From positions 535,865 through 571,407 of the forward strand of contig NZ_JADPJH010000010.1 of the NCBI RefSeq assembly GCF_023073315.1: a stretch of DNA of 35,543 bases. The letters run 5' to 3'. Positions within the stretch are counted from its first letter, which is position 1. Each line of letters begins with the position of its first letter. Of this stretch, positions 15,835 to 23,848 are shown one piece after another. The translations under genes were made by a program, and so were the position numbers. Source of the DNA: Bradyrhizobium sp. 1 (GTDB lineage: Bacteria > Pseudomonadota > Alphaproteobacteria > Rhizobiales > Xanthobacteraceae). Under the pieces are notes generated by a model, which worked only from the letters and a program-made list of their open reading frames with translations, was not told where the DNA came from and searched no databases.

Positions 15835-16917
15835 ATGAGCATGAAATTCGACATCCAGCCCGCATCCAATCCAGTCCCCGAGAAGGACCGCGTCGCCAAG
15901 CTGGTGGACCCCGGCTTCGGCCGGGTCTTCACCGATCACATGGCGGTCGTCCGCTACAACCAGGCCAAGGGCGGCTGGTATGAGGCCCGCGTCGAGGCGC
16001 GCTCCAACTTCCAGCTCGATCCCGCCGGCGCCGTCCTGCACTACGCCCAGGAAATCTTTGAGGGCCTCAAGGCCTACAAGCGCGACGATGGTGGCGTGAA
16101 CCTGTTCCGTCCCGACGCCAATGCGCGGCGCTTCAAGGACTCCGCCGACCGCATGGCGATGGCGCAGATCCCCGAGGACGTCTTTATCGAGGCGGTCGAG
16201 CAGGTCGTGCGCATCGACCGCGCCTGGATGCCGGGCGGCGAGGGCAGCCTTTATCTGCGGCCCTTCATGATCGCGAGCGAGACCTTCCTCGGCGTCAAGC
16301 CGTCGTCCGAATATATTTTTGCGGTGATCGCTTCGCCGGTCGGCTCCTATTTCAAGGGCGGCCCCGCGCCGGTCTCGATCTGGGTCTCGGAGAACTACAC
16401 GCGCGCTGCGATCGGCGGCACCGGTGCCGTCAAGTGCGGCGGCAATTATGCCGCGAGCCTGCGCGCGCAAGCCGAAGCGATCCAGCACGGCTGCGACCAG
16501 GTCGTCTTCCTCGATGCGGTCGAGCGCCGCTATATCGAGGAGCTCGGCGGCATGAACGTGTTCTTCGTGTTCGACGACGGCTCGCTGTCGACGCCGCCGC
16601 TCGGCACCATCCTGCCCGGCATCACCCGCGATTCCATCATCGCGCTCGCCCGCGATGCCGGAAAGACCGTGCGCGAGGAACCGTACACGCTCGACCAGTG
16701 GCGCAAGGATGCGGCCAGCGGCAAGCTCAAGGAAGCGTTCGCTTGCGGCACCGCGGCCGTGATCTCGCCGATCGGCAAGGTGCGCTCGGTCAGCGGCGAT
16801 TTCGACATCAGCGGCGGCACCGCCGGCCCCGTCGCCATGGGCCTGCGCAAGCAACTCGTCGATATCCAGTACGGCCGCACCAACGATCCCCACAACTGGA
16901 TCAGGAAGCTGGATTGA
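15835..16917 (+). CDS. ilvE: IlvE, branched-chain amino acid aminotransferase
   Basis: This is a 360-residue PLP-dependent class IV aminotransferase (BCAT type 2) that interconverts Leu, Ile and Val with their 2-oxo acids in the cytosol. Marker segments are EIFEGLKAY, YLRPFMIASE, the PLP lysine Lys200 within GTGAVKCGGNYAAS, and GGMNVFFVFDDG with the C-terminal phosphate-binding region ITRDSIIALA. The ATG at 15835 (MSMKFDIQ) follows GGGAGG; the second Met (15841) is also plausible. The frame is open back to 15628 but the added residues look non-coding. Palindromic repeats follow the stop. Confidence 0.95.
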   Translation: MSMKFDIQPASNPVPEKDRVAKLVDPGFGRVFTDHMAVVRYNQAKGGWYEARVEARSNFQLDPAGAVLHYAQEIFEGLKAYKRDDGGVNLFRPDANARRFKDSADRMAMAQIPEDVFIEAVEQVVRIDRAWMPGGEGSLYLRPFMIASETFLGVKPSSEYIFAVIASPVGSYFKGGPAPVSIWVSENYTRAAIGGTGAVKCGGNYAASLRAQAEAIQHGCDQVVFLDAVERRYIEELGGMNVFFVFDDGSLSTPPLGTILPGITRDSIIALARDAGKTVREEPYTLDQWRKDAASGKLKEAFACGTAAVISPIGKVRSVSGDFDISGGTAGPVAMGLRKQLVDIQYGRTNDPHNWIRKLD

Positions 16918-16926
16918 GATCTCGTG

Positions 16927-17049
16927 TCCCGGACGCGCTGCAGCGTGGAACGCTGCTGCGCAGAGCCGGGACCCATCTCGCCGCAGATGGACCCCGGATC
17001 AGCAGCGCACCACGCCGCCAAGAGGCGGCGCGCTGCGCAGCATCCGGGG
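16927..17049. repeat. Two palindromic intergenic repeats after ilvE
   Basis: The first unit pairs TCCCGG (16927-16932) with CCGGGA (16966-16971), with an inner GCTGCAGCGT/ACGCTGCTGC arm. The second pairs CCCCGGAT (16992-16999) with ATCCGGGG (17042-17049). Both belong to the 'gtcccggacgcgctgcagcg' kind of repeat common in Bradyrhizobium intergenic DNA. They are likely to form the 3' end of the ilvE transcript. Confidence 0.7.
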
Positions 17050-17134
17050 AACGCTGGCTGGCATCGGCGCCATGAACGCACCGCTGTGATCACGCGACAA
17101 AGCCCAATACCTTGAGGCATCCTGGACAGCGATC

Positions 17135-17656
17135 ATGGCTAAACTCCCCCAGCCCCTGAAATGGGTCATTCTTGCCGTCGTTACCGGCATCTCCGTCTTC
17201 GGCATCCTGACCATTGGCCCCACGCACGAGGTCGCAGCGGATGACCACTCGCCGATCGTCGATGTGCGCACCACCGATCCCGAGATGAACACCGCGATCG
17301 CACGCGCCCGCGGCACGCTCCCCATTTTCTGGGCCTCCTATGAATCGCCCAAACCGTCGGAGAGCGGGCATTCCCTGAAAGTGCGCTTTTCGACCCGCCG
17401 GGGCGGCGAGCACATCTGGATCGCCGAGGTGAAGAAGCAGCCCGACGGCACCTATTCGGGCCTGTTCGCCAACGAACCGCGTGATCTGCCCGGCAAACGG
17501 GCGGGCGACGAGGTCAAGTTCGTTGAAGCCGACATCTCGGACTGGATGTTCATGCGCAACGGCAAGATCGTCGGCGGCGAAACCATCAAGCCGACACTGA
17601 AGTCATTGCCGAAAGCGGACGCCGATGCCCTTCGGGCGCGGATGGAGCAGCCGTAG
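17135..17656 (+). CDS. Membrane-anchored DUF2314 protein
   Basis: This is a 173-residue protein with an N-terminal hydrophobic segment ([19 protein letters not shown]) that acts as an anchor or uncleaved signal. The following domain matches DUF2314: [42 protein letters not shown], and the closing [19 protein letters not shown]. The function of the family is unknown. It lies about 50 nt upstream of hisS and could be cotranscribed. The ATG at 17135 is the only start that keeps the hydrophobic segment at the N-terminus. Confidence 0.82.
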   Translation: MAKLPQPLKWVILAVVTGISVFGILTIGPTHEVAADDHSPIVDVRTTDPEMNTAIARARGTLPIFWASYESPKPSESGHSLKVRFSTRRGGEHIWIAEVKKQPDGTYSGLFANEPRDLPGKRAGDEVKFVEADISDWMFMRNGKIVGGETIKPTLKSLPKADADALRARMEQP

Positions 17657-17705
17657 GGGGGAAGCCAGCGGTTGCCGCTTCGCGCCCTGGCTGGTAAACG
17701 CCCGC

Positions 17706-19226
17706 ATGGCCGAAAAACCCAAAAAACCGCAGAAACTGAAGGCGCGCCTGCCGCGTGGGCTCGAGGATCGCGATCCCGCCGCGATCCGGGCGACGCGCGA
17801 GATGGTCGAGAAGATCCGCGCCGTCTACGAGCTCTACGGGTTCGAGCCCGTGGAAACGCCGGCGATGGAATACACCGACGCGCTCGGCAAATTCCTGCCC
17901 GACCAGGATCGTCCCAACGAGGGCGTGTTCTCGTTCCAGGATGACGACGAGCAGTGGATCAGCTTGCGCTACGATTTGACCGCGCCGCTGGCGCGCTATG
18001 TCGGCGAGCGATACGGCACCGACGGTCTGGTCCTGCCCTATCGCAGCTACCGCGTTGGCTACGTCTTCCGTAACGAGAAGCCCGGCCCCGGCCGCTTCCG
18101 CCAGTTCATGCAGTTCGACGCCGACACGGTCGGCTCGGCAACGCCGGCGGCGGATGCCGAGATCTGCATGATGGCGGCGGACACGATGGAAGCGCTGGGC
18201 ATCGCGCGCGGCTCCTATGTCGTGAAGGTCAACAACCGCAAGGTGCTCGATGGCGTTCTGGAAGCCATCGGCCTCGGCGGTGACGAGAACGCAGGCCGCA
18301 GGCTGACCGTGCTGCGCGCCATCGACAAGCTCGACAAGTTTTCCGCCGACGAAGTGCGCAAGCTGCTCGGCCCCGGTCGGTGGGATGGCGGTGAAGAAGG
18401 CAAGGGCGACTTCACCAAAGGCGCTAACCTGAGCGAAGCCGAGGCCAACGTTGTTCTCGCCATCACTAGGCCGCGCGACGATTGGAAAGAGGCGATTGCT
18501 GCCGCAGAGACCTACCTCGCCAAGAGCGAAGTCGGTCAGGCCGGTGTGAGCGAGCTGGAAGAAATCGCAAAACTGGTGACGGCGTCGGGCTACGGCGCGG
18601 ATCGCATCAAGATCGATCCCTCCGTCGTGCGCGGTCTCGAATATTACACCGGTCCCGTCTATGAGGTCGAACTGCTGCTCGAGACCAAGGACGAGAAGGG
18701 CCGCCCGGTACGCTTCGGCTCGGTCGGCGGCGGCGGGCGCTATGACGGGCTCGTCTCGCGCTTTCGCGGCGAGCCGGTGCCGGCGACCGGCTTCTCCATC
18801 GGAGTCTCGCGCCTGCAGGCCGCGCTGACCTTGCTCGGCAAGCTCGACACGCGGCCCGAATTCGGCCCCGTCGTCGTCACCGTGTTCGATCGCGACCGCG
18901 TCGCCGACTATCAGAAGATGGTGGCGTCCTTGCGCACCGCGGGCATCCGCGCCGAGCTCTATCTCGGCAATCCCAAGAACATGGGCAACCAGCTCAAATA
19001 TGCCGACCGCCGCAACTCGCCTTGCGTGATCATCCAGGGCTCGGATGAAAAGGCGCGCGGCGAGCTCCAGATCAAGGATCTGATCGAGGGTGCCAAGGCC
19101 GCCGCCGCGATCGCCTCCAACCAGGAATGGCGCGAGACGCGGCCGGCGCAGTTCTCGTGCAGCGAGTCTGATCTTGTCGCAAAAGTGCGCGAGGTCCTGG
19201 CCCGCCATGACGTAAAGTGGGGATAG
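17706..19226 (+). CDS. hisS: Histidyl-tRNA synthetase
   Basis: This is a 506-residue class II aminoacyl-tRNA synthetase that charges tRNA-His. Motif 2 is at about 118-140 ([17 protein letters not shown]), the HisRS-specific histidine-binding motif [11 protein letters not shown] is at 309-319, and motif 3 is near [13 protein letters not shown]-terminal anticodon-binding domain follows ([15 protein letters not shown]). An alpha-type insertion of about 50 residues (residues 200-260) makes it longer than the E. coli enzyme. The ATG at 17706 is the first Met with a protein-like N-terminus (MAEKPKKPQ); the frame is open further upstream into the DUF2314 gene. Confidence 0.96.
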   Translation: MAEKPKKPQKLKARLPRGLEDRDPAAIRATREMVEKIRAVYELYGFEPVETPAMEYTDALGKFLPDQDRPNEGVFSFQDDDEQWISLRYDLTAPLARYVGERYGTDGLVLPYRSYRVGYVFRNEKPGPGRFRQFMQFDADTVGSATPAADAEICMMAADTMEALGIARGSYVVKVNNRKVLDGVLEAIGLGGDENAGRRLTVLRAIDKLDKFSADEVRKLLGPGRWDGGEEGKGDFTKGANLSEAEANVVLAITRPRDDWKEAIAAAETYLAKSEVGQAGVSELEEIAKLVTASGYGADRIKIDPSVVRGLEYYTGPVYEVELLLETKDEKGRPVRFGSVGGGGRYDGLVSRFRGEPVPATGFSIGVSRLQAALTLLGKLDTRPEFGPVVVTVFDRDRVADYQKMVASLRTAGIRAELYLGNPKNMGNQLKYADRRNSPCVIIQGSDEKARGELQIKDLIEGAKAAAAIASNQEWRETRPAQFSCSESDLVAKVREVLARHDVKWG

Positions 19227-19240
19227 CCATTCCCGCATGT

Positions 19241-19272
19241 CGTCATGCCCGGGCTTGTCCCGGGCATCCACG
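19241..19272. repeat. Palindromic repeat (CGTCATGCCCGGG type)
   Basis: ATGCCCGGG (19245-19253) pairs with CCCGGGCAT (19259-19267) around a 5-nt loop. The flanking CGTC/CCACG context matches a very common Bradyrhizobium intergenic repeat. It begins 15 nt after the hisS stop. Confidence 0.8.
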
Positions 19273-19326
19273 ACTTGTTTGATGGCGACCGTCAATGGCC
19301 GGTGTTCGGCCGCAAGGGAGAGAAGA

Positions 19327-19530
19327 ATGCCTGAGATCACCGTCAGCATGGCCGAAGGCCGCACCGACGAACAGAAGGCCGGCATGATGCGCGACATCAC
19401 CCAGGCACTGGTGAAGAATCTCGGCGTCGATGCCGATGCCGTCGTCATCCAGATCAACGAAGCCCCGCTTCGCCACAAGATGAAGGGTGGCAAGACGTTC
19501 GTGGAGCGCGCGGCGGCTGCGAAGAAGTAG
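19327..19530 (+). CDS. 4-oxalocrotonate tautomerase family protein
   Basis: This is a 67-residue small tautomerase. After removal of Met the N-terminus is Pro (PEITVSMAEGRT), the catalytic general base of the 4-OT superfamily. The rest fits the beta-alpha-beta fold (EQKAGMMRDITQALVKNLGV) with a C-terminal hairpin. The ATG follows GGGAGAGAAGA. Enzymes of this size work as hexamers on 2-oxo-acid enols or similar substrates. No aromatic-degradation genes are adjacent, so the substrate is unknown. A longer frame from 19237 reads through the palindromic repeat and is rejected. Confidence 0.88.
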   Translation: MPEITVSMAEGRTDEQKAGMMRDITQALVKNLGVDADAVVIQINEAPLRHKMKGGKTFVERAAAAKK

Positions 19531-19556
19531 CCACCGCGGTAGCTCCAATCATGGCT

Positions 19557-19581
19557 GTCGTCCCGGCTCGTTCGGGACGAC
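19557..19581. repeat. Palindromic hairpin GTCGTCCCG
   Basis: A perfect 9-bp stem, GTCGTCCCG (19557-19565) with CGGGACGAC (19573-19581) and a 7-nt loop, lies in the 65-bp gap between the tautomerase and the thioesterase. No T-run follows. It is related to the arms of the larger repeat at 22455-22614. Confidence 0.65.
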
Positions 19582-19595
19582 ACTGAGTAAGCACC

Positions 19596-20000
19596 ATGGA
19601 TGCACGCGACTTCATCACAATTGGCATGAGCGCCGAGCGCAAGCTGCTGGTGCCGGCCGAGCGCACGGTCGGGCATTTCGTGCCGGGCATGCCTTTTGTG
19701 TATGCGACGCCCATGATGATCCTCGAGATGGAGATGACGTCGGGCGACGCGATCCGCGCCGCGCTTCAGCCTGGCTGGGTCACCGTCGGCACCGAGGTCG
19801 ATATCCGCCATCTCGCAGCAGCGCTGGTCGGCGCGACGGTGCGGACCACCGCGAAGGTGGTCGCGGTCGAGCGTCGCGTCATCCGCTTCGAGGTCGAGGC
19901 ATTCGAGGGCGCGCGCAGGCTCGGCGAAGGCCGCCACGCGCGCGGGCTCGTCAATGTCGAGATGTTCAACAAGCGGCTAGCCAAGGGCGCGGTGCCGTAG
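19596..20000 (+). CDS. Hot-dog thioesterase, FlK-like
   Basis: This is a 134-residue single hot-dog domain similar to fluoroacetyl-CoA-thioesterase-like proteins. The region YATPMMILEMEMTSGDAIR, with a conserved Thr and Glu, and the following GTEVDIRHLAAALVG, with His, contain the Thr-Glu-His set expected of FlK-type active sites. The distal GRHARGLVNVEMF is also typical. The physiological substrate of such orphan members is not known; a general acyl-CoA hydrolase role is likely, and fluoroacetate resistance should not be assumed. The TAG stop is part of the palindromic repeat at 19998. Confidence 0.8.
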   Translation: MDARDFITIGMSAERKLLVPAERTVGHFVPGMPFVYATPMMILEMEMTSGDAIRAALQPGWVTVGTEVDIRHLAAALVGATVRTTAKVVAVERRVIRFEVEAFEGARRLGEGRHARGLVNVEMFNKRLAKGAVP

Positions 20001-20084
20001 GGTGGGCAAAGGCGCAACGCGCCGTGCCCACGATCTCTCTGTGATAGATACAGATCGTGGGCACGCTCCGCTTTGCCCACCCTA
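19998..20084. repeat. Large palindromic repeat (GGGTGGGCAAA type)
   Basis: TAGGGTGGGCAAA (19998-20010) pairs with TTTGCCCACCCTA (20072-20084), and GTGCCCACGATCT (20024-20036) with AGATCGTGGGCAC (20052-20064). The result is a nested structure of 87 bp. It includes the thioesterase stop codon and abuts the left end of the insertion sequence. Confidence 0.85.
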
Positions 20085-20086
20085 CG

Positions 20087-21595
20087 AGGCTGTGAATCTT
20101 TTTCATACCGAGGGTCGAGCGGATATGATTCTCTAAGCGGATTGCTTTGCTGGAGAGAATGATGGCTGACGACGGACTTTTTGGCGAATTGCCGGAACAG
20201 CCGGCACCGCGAACCGAAGCGGTGCCGCGGGGCGCGCCTCGGCTGCGCGAGCCAGTACGCAATCAGGTCGAATTGCGGGCGATCGATATCGATAGCCTGA
20301 TCGGGCAGGATCATCCGGCGCGGGTGATCTGGGCTTATGTCGAAGGGCTCGACCTGAGCGAGTTGGAAGATCGCGTCAAGGCGCGGGAGAACCGGCCGGG
20401 TCATCCGGCGCCATCGCCACGGTTGCTGCTGGCGCTTTGGTTGTACGGGACGAGCGACAGCGTCGGCAGCGCGCGGGCGTTGGATCGGCTCTGCGACAGT
20501 CACGACGTCTATCGCTGGTTCTGTGGCGGGGTCTCGCTGAACTATCACACGCTGTCTGACTTCCGGGTCGGCTGTGCCGAATTGCTCGACCGTTTGCTGG
20601 TCGAACATCTGGTCGCCCTGAACGCGGCGGGCTTGGTCGATCTGGAGAAACTGGCTCAGGACGGGGTGCGGATACGGGCAAATGCGGGGACCGGCTCGTT
20701 CCGGCGGGAGGCAACGCTCGAGCGGCAGATGGCGCAGGCGACGGCCGCGGTGGAAGAACTTAAGCGCGAGATTGATGCGGATCCGGAAGCCAGCAATCGG
20801 CGTATCCGGGCCGCCAGAGAGCGCGCGGCGCGCGAACGCAGTGAGCGGGTGCAGGCTGCGCAGAGGGCTCTGGACGAGATCAAGCGCAAGCGAAAGCAAC
20901 TCGACGACAAGGGCGGCACGGCAAGAAGCCGAAGGAGCCCCGGGCCTCCACCACCGACCCGCAGGCCCGGGTGATGAAAATGGCCGATGCCGGCTTCCGT
21001 CCGGCCTACAATGTGCAGGTGGCCAGCGCGGCCGGCGAACTGATCGTGGTCGCGATCGATGTCGACAACAATGGATCAGATCGCGGCCTGATGCGGCCGA
21101 TGTTGGAGCGAACCCGCGCTCGGCTGAAGCGCTTGCCACGCCGCTACCTCGCCGATGGCGGGTTCTGCAGTGGCGAGGACATCGAATGGGCGCACGGCGA
21201 AGGGATCGAGGTCTACTGTCCTCCCCCCAACTCCAGGAGCGGTGTCGATCCCTTTTTACCCCGGAGCAGCGACGGTCCTGGAGTAGCGGTCTGGCGTGCG
21301 CGCATGGCCAGCGAAGCCGGCAAGGCACAGTACAAAGCCCGCACGATCTGCGAATGCATCCATGCCCGATGGCGGAACTGGAACCTCAGACAACTGACCG
21401 TGCGCGGCATCGAGAAGGTTCGCGCCGTCGTGCTCTGGTACGCCCTCACCAACAACATCCTGCAAGGACATCGTCTCGCGAAACCATAATCCAGGAACCA
21501 AACCAGACGGCTGGCACCTCCGCCTTTTGCCATCACGGAGCACTAACGCCCCTTGATGGCCAAGGCCGAAAGAAAAACGTATTGGCTCACAGGCT
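20087..21595 (+). mobile_element. IS1182-type insertion sequence, about 1.51 kb
   Basis: The left end reads AGGCTGTGA (20087-20095) and the right end TCACAGGCT (21587-21595), an inverted pair with one mismatch. CTACG precedes the left end (20082-20086) and follows the right end (21596-21600), giving a candidate 5-bp target duplication. The shared hexamer CTACGA leaves one base of ambiguity in the boundary. Inside is one transposase gene, frameshifted. The element sits between convergent genes (thioesterase and proC), at the outer edge of a palindromic repeat. Family call rests on the transposase; the ends are direct observation. Confidence 0.85.
20162..21489 (+). pseudogene. IS1182-family transposase, frameshifted
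   Basis: Two overlapping frames together spell one transposase. The N-terminal part (to about 20920) has the IS1182/IS5-like leader (RNQVELRAIDIDSLIGQDHPAR, HTLSDFRVG) and LAQDGVRIRANAG, with the first catalytic Asp. A coiled, charged linker follows (LERQMAQATAAVEELKREI). The C-terminal part in the next frame has RPAYNVQVASAAGE, DVDNNGSDRG, PRRYLADGGFCS and the Glu region QYKARTICECIHARWRN. Protein homology jumps frame between about 20911 and 20922, consistent with a 1-nt deletion. No A6/A7-type slippery sequence is present there, so programmed shifting is unlikely and the copy is probably inactive. Start ATG 20159 or 20162, after GGAGAG. Confidence 0.88.
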
Positions 21596-21608
21596 CTACG
21601 ACACCTGC

Positions 21609-22430
21609 TTACTTCGCTAGCTCCTTGGATCGCTGCGTCGCCGCCGCGATCGCGCGGATCATCAGATCGCGCAAGCCCGGCTCGCCCATCAGCACGCCGA
21701 GTGCGGCGGCGGTGGTGCCTCCGGGCGAGGTGACGTTCTGGCGCAGCGTGGCGGAGGGCAGATCCGACTGATGCAGCAACTCGCCCGAGCCGGCGACCGT
21801 CTCGCGCGCGAGTTTTGTCGCGAGCGCCTCGGGCAGGCCCGCCTCCACACCGGCGCGCGCGAGCTCTTCGGCGAGCAGGAACACATAGGCCGGGCCCGAG
21901 CCGGAGACGGCGGTCACCGCGTCCATCAGGCTTTCATCCTCGACCCATTCGACCGAGCCGGTGGCGCGCAGCAGCGCATCGGCCACCGCGCGCTGCGTGG
22001 TGCTGACATTGTTCGCCGCGACAGCCACGGTGATGCCGCGGCCGATCGCGGCTGGCGTATTCGGCATCGCGCGCACCACGGCACCGCCGCAGACCTCCTG
22101 AAGCGATGCAATTGTGGTTCCCGCCATGATCGAGACCACTGATGTTTTTTCCGAGACGAACGATTTCAGTTTCGCGCCGGCCTCGCGGAACATCTGAGGC
22201 TTCACTGCGACGACCATTGTCTCGACAAAGCCTGCCGCCGTCGCATCGGGATTGAGCGCGACGCCTTTTGCCGCAAGCGCGGTGATCTCGGGCGAGATGA
22301 ACGGATCGACCACCGCGACGCGGCGCGGATCGAGCCCGCCCGCCAGCCATCCGGTCAGCATCGCGCCGCCCATCTTGCCGGCGCCGGCGAGAAGGATGGT
22401 GCCGGTGATGTTTTTGAGAGTGCTGTTCGC
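21609..22430 (-). CDS. proC: ProC, pyrroline-5-carboxylate reductase
   Basis: This is a 273-residue cytosolic NAD(P)H-dependent enzyme, the last step of proline synthesis. The N-terminal Rossmann motif is GAGKMGGAM, with the P5C reductase segments VVAVKPQ, VVRAMPNTPAAIGRG and the signature DAVTAVSGSGPAYVFLLAE. The C-terminal TSPGGTTAAALGVL is also diagnostic. Start is uncertain: ATG 22430 (MANSTLK) or GTG 22445 (5 residues longer); neither has a strong ribosome site. The insertion sequence ends 13 bp beyond the stop codon, so proC is intact but its native 3' flank is displaced. Confidence 0.95.
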   Translation of the reverse strand, partial: ANSTLKNITGTILLAGAGKMGGAMLTGWLAGGLDPRRVAVVDPFISPEITALAAKGVALNPDATAAGFVETMVVAVKPQMFREAGAKLKSFVSEKTSVVSIMAGTTIASLQEVCGGAVVRAMPNTPAAIGRGITVAVAANNVSTTQRAVADALLRATGSVEWVEDESLMDAVTAVSGSGPAYVFLLAEELARAGVEAGLPEALATKLARETVAGSGELLHQSDLPSATLRQNVTSPGGTTAAALGVLMGEPGLRDLMIRAIAAATQRSKELAK

Positions 22431-22454
22431 CATCGCTGCTGCCACTTGCTCGGT

Positions 22455-22614
22455 GTCGTCCCCGCGAAGACGGGGACCCCCGCGCGAGCGCTTGCGCTCG
22501 TCGCGTAACCACGAGCGGTTTTAGTGGATGGAGGTGTTGGCAACAAGCATTCCGCGATACCGAGAAATCACGCGGTATGGGTCCCGGATCGGCGCTTCGC
22601 TTGTCCGGGACGAC
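22455..22614. repeat. Large composite palindromic repeat upstream of proC
   Basis: GTCGTCCCC (22455-22463) at one edge and GGGACGAC (22607-22614) at the other form outer arms. Inside are CCCCGCGAAGACGGGG, a GCGAGCGCTTGCGCTC palindrome and a CCGCGATACCGAGAAATCACGC stretch of the kind found with these arms. It is a REP/BIME-like block and occupies most of the 226 bp between proC and the YbjN gene. Confidence 0.7.
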
Positions 22615-22656
22615 GCGGGGAAGGAGTTATGGCTCCCTCACTTCTTGAGAGAGGCC

Positions 22657-23157
22657 TTACGCCTCACCCACCGTGTCAAACATCGCGGCGTTCATGGCTT
22701 CCGTCGTGCTCTTGCCCGCCCACACCACGAACTGGAACGCCGGGAAGTAGCGTTCACAGGCGTGGATAGCACCGGCGAGCATCGCTTCGCATTGCGCAGT
22801 GGAGGCAGTGAGCCCGCCCGGCAGCACCAGCGCCTGGCGGTGCATCACCATGCCGGTGCTGGTCCACAGATCGAAATGGCCAACCCACAACTGCTCGTTG
22901 ACGGCAGCAACGAGCCGCTGCACCTCGCCTCGCCGGGCGACCGGAATCTTCATGTCGAAGGCGCACGCAAGATGCAGCGCCTCGATCTCACCCATCCAGG
23001 TGAACGAGATCTGGTAGTCGGTCCACTGTCCCTTCGAGACAATGGTGAGCTCGTCTTCGCCGGAGCGTTCAAACGGCCAGTTGTTGCTGGCAGCGATATC
23101 CTCGACCACCGCGAGCGGGTGATTTCGGGAATCAATAGTGCCTTCGAGCAGGGACAT
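22657..23157 (-). CDS. YbjN domain protein
   Basis: This is a 166-residue cytosolic protein of the YbjN family (related to type III secretion chaperone-like folds). It starts MSLLEGTIDSRNHPLAVVED; the AGAGG 9 nt upstream supports ATG 23157 over a GTG 14 codons earlier. Characteristic segments are DELTIVSKGQWTDYQISFTWM, LHLACAFDMKIP, and NEQLWVGHFDLWTSTGMVMHRQAL. E. coli YbjN affects stress and motility phenotypes, but the biochemical function of the family is not known. The gene is divergent from the ribH unit. Confidence 0.85.
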   Translation of the reverse strand: MSLLEGTIDSRNHPLAVVEDIAASNNWPFERSGEDELTIVSKGQWTDYQISFTWMGEIEALHLACAFDMKIPVARRGEVQRLVAAVNEQLWVGHFDLWTSTGMVMHRQALVLPGGLTASTAQCEAMLAGAIHACERYFPAFQFVVWAGKSTTEAMNAAMFDTVGEA

Positions 23158-23604
23158 GCCGTCTCGACCTCTTGCCTTTTTGTTGTCTTTGATACGCACG
23201 CGGTTGGTCCGGCGCGCGCTCCCTTAAATATCGCTAAGGCGATTCCCTCGAAGTCGCTGGTGCGATCTTCTCGGAGTCGCTCGCGATCCCAGGATCAGCG
23301 CGGCTTGTCGCGGATCAACTGATGTGATTTGCGGAATCTGCGCAACCGGCTGCCGAGTCCGTCCACAAGCCATGACTCGTTCGTCCACAGCTCATCTCGG
23401 CCACAATTATTAACGAAAAGAACAAATCGGAATCGGACTCGCAGGAAGCGCGCAAATCGTTAATTCCGCCGCGCGAGGGCCAGCCCGTCAAGAGAACCTC
23501 CAAGTCGGCATGGGACCATGCGGTTTTCCCATGCGGAACGCGCTTGCTGCGGCCCCGAACCGGCGTCATATTTCGCCTTAGGCCGTTCATTCCGGACGGC
23601 CGAT
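23158..23604. other. Divergent intergenic region, ybjN-like / ribH
   Basis: No convincing gene is seen here. An 8-bp inverted repeat ATTAACGA (23409-23416) / TCGTTAAT (23457-23464) flanks a stretch that is locally AT-rich for this window. Two GTCCACA motifs lie at about 23359 and 23391. CATGGGACCATG and a near-inverted CCCATGCGG occur near 23512-23535. A minus-strand open frame at 23315-23590 has an atypical composition and no ribosome site. Confidence 0.4.
23544..23572 (+). promoter_or_regulatory. Candidate promoter of the ribH riboswitch transcript
   Basis: TTGCTG (23544-23549), 17 bp, then CATATT (23567-23572) resembles a housekeeping sigma promoter. The predicted start near 23579 lies about 26 nt before the FMN aptamer. 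The match is moderate, and the position relative to the riboswitch is the main support. Confidence 0.4.
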
Positions 23605-23770
23605 GTTCTCAGGGCGGGGTGAAAGTCCCCACCGGCGGTAAGGGCCGAAAGGCCTAAGCCCGCGAGCGCCTTCCCCCAGGTTCTTCCTGAAAAGGATTTT
23701 ACCGAAGGGAAGGGTCAGCAGATTCGGTGCGACTCCGAAGCCGACGGTTAAAGTCCGGATGAAAGAGAAC
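23605..23770 (+). promoter_or_regulatory. FMN riboswitch (RFN element)
   Basis: The aptamer shows the conserved RFN blocks in order: GTTCTCAGGGCGGGGTGAAA at the 5' side, CCCCACCGGCGGTA, GCCCGCGAGCG, GGTCAGCAGATTCGGTG, then GCCGACGGTTAAAGTCCGGA, closing with AAAGAGAAC that pairs with the 5' GTTCTC. It lies 78 nt upstream of ribH on the same strand. FMN binding would lower expression of the lumazine synthase. The aptamer is recognised with high confidence. Confidence 0.96.
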
Positions 23771-23783
23771 GGTCGGTGGCGGA

Positions 23784-23799
23784 CGCATCGCGAGATGCG
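23784..23799 (+). terminator. Possible expression-platform hairpin
   Basis: CGCATC, loop GCGA, GATGCG forms a tight hairpin 14 nt after the aptamer, followed by GCTGTTTGTCGTT, a weak U-rich stretch. It may be the transcription-terminating arm of the riboswitch; alternatively the switch acts on the AAGAGGAAA ribosome site at 23837-23845. Either is inference. Confidence 0.4.
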
Positions 23800-23848
23800 G
23801 CTGTTTGTCGTTCCGTGTGCCCTGATTCTGGTCCTTAAGAGGAAAGCC

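Noticed and set aside
17586..19937. A 783-codon minus-strand open frame
   Set aside because: Antisense shadow over hisS and the tautomerase, both identified by motif.
20900..20930. Programmed frameshift in the transposase
   Set aside because: No slippery heptamer or clear downstream stem is visible, and IS1182-type transposases are normally a single frame. A 1-nt deletion is simpler.
19766..21328. A 520-codon minus-strand open frame
   Set aside because: Antisense to the thioesterase and transposase, crossing the IS end and a palindromic repeat, so it cannot be an ancestral gene.
23355..23410. DnaA boxes / replication origin
   Set aside because: GTCCACA and GGCCACA resemble only part of TTATCCACA, and no dnaA, hemE or other origin-linked gene is present.
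23315..23590. A 91-codon minus-strand open frame before the riboswitch
   Set aside because: No ribosome site, no recognisable fold, and it covers candidate promoter elements of ribH. Kept as non-coding.
23759..23848. Longer N-terminus for ribH
   Set aside because: The added codons lie in the FMN riboswitch and leader; ATG 23849 has a good AAGAGGAAA site.
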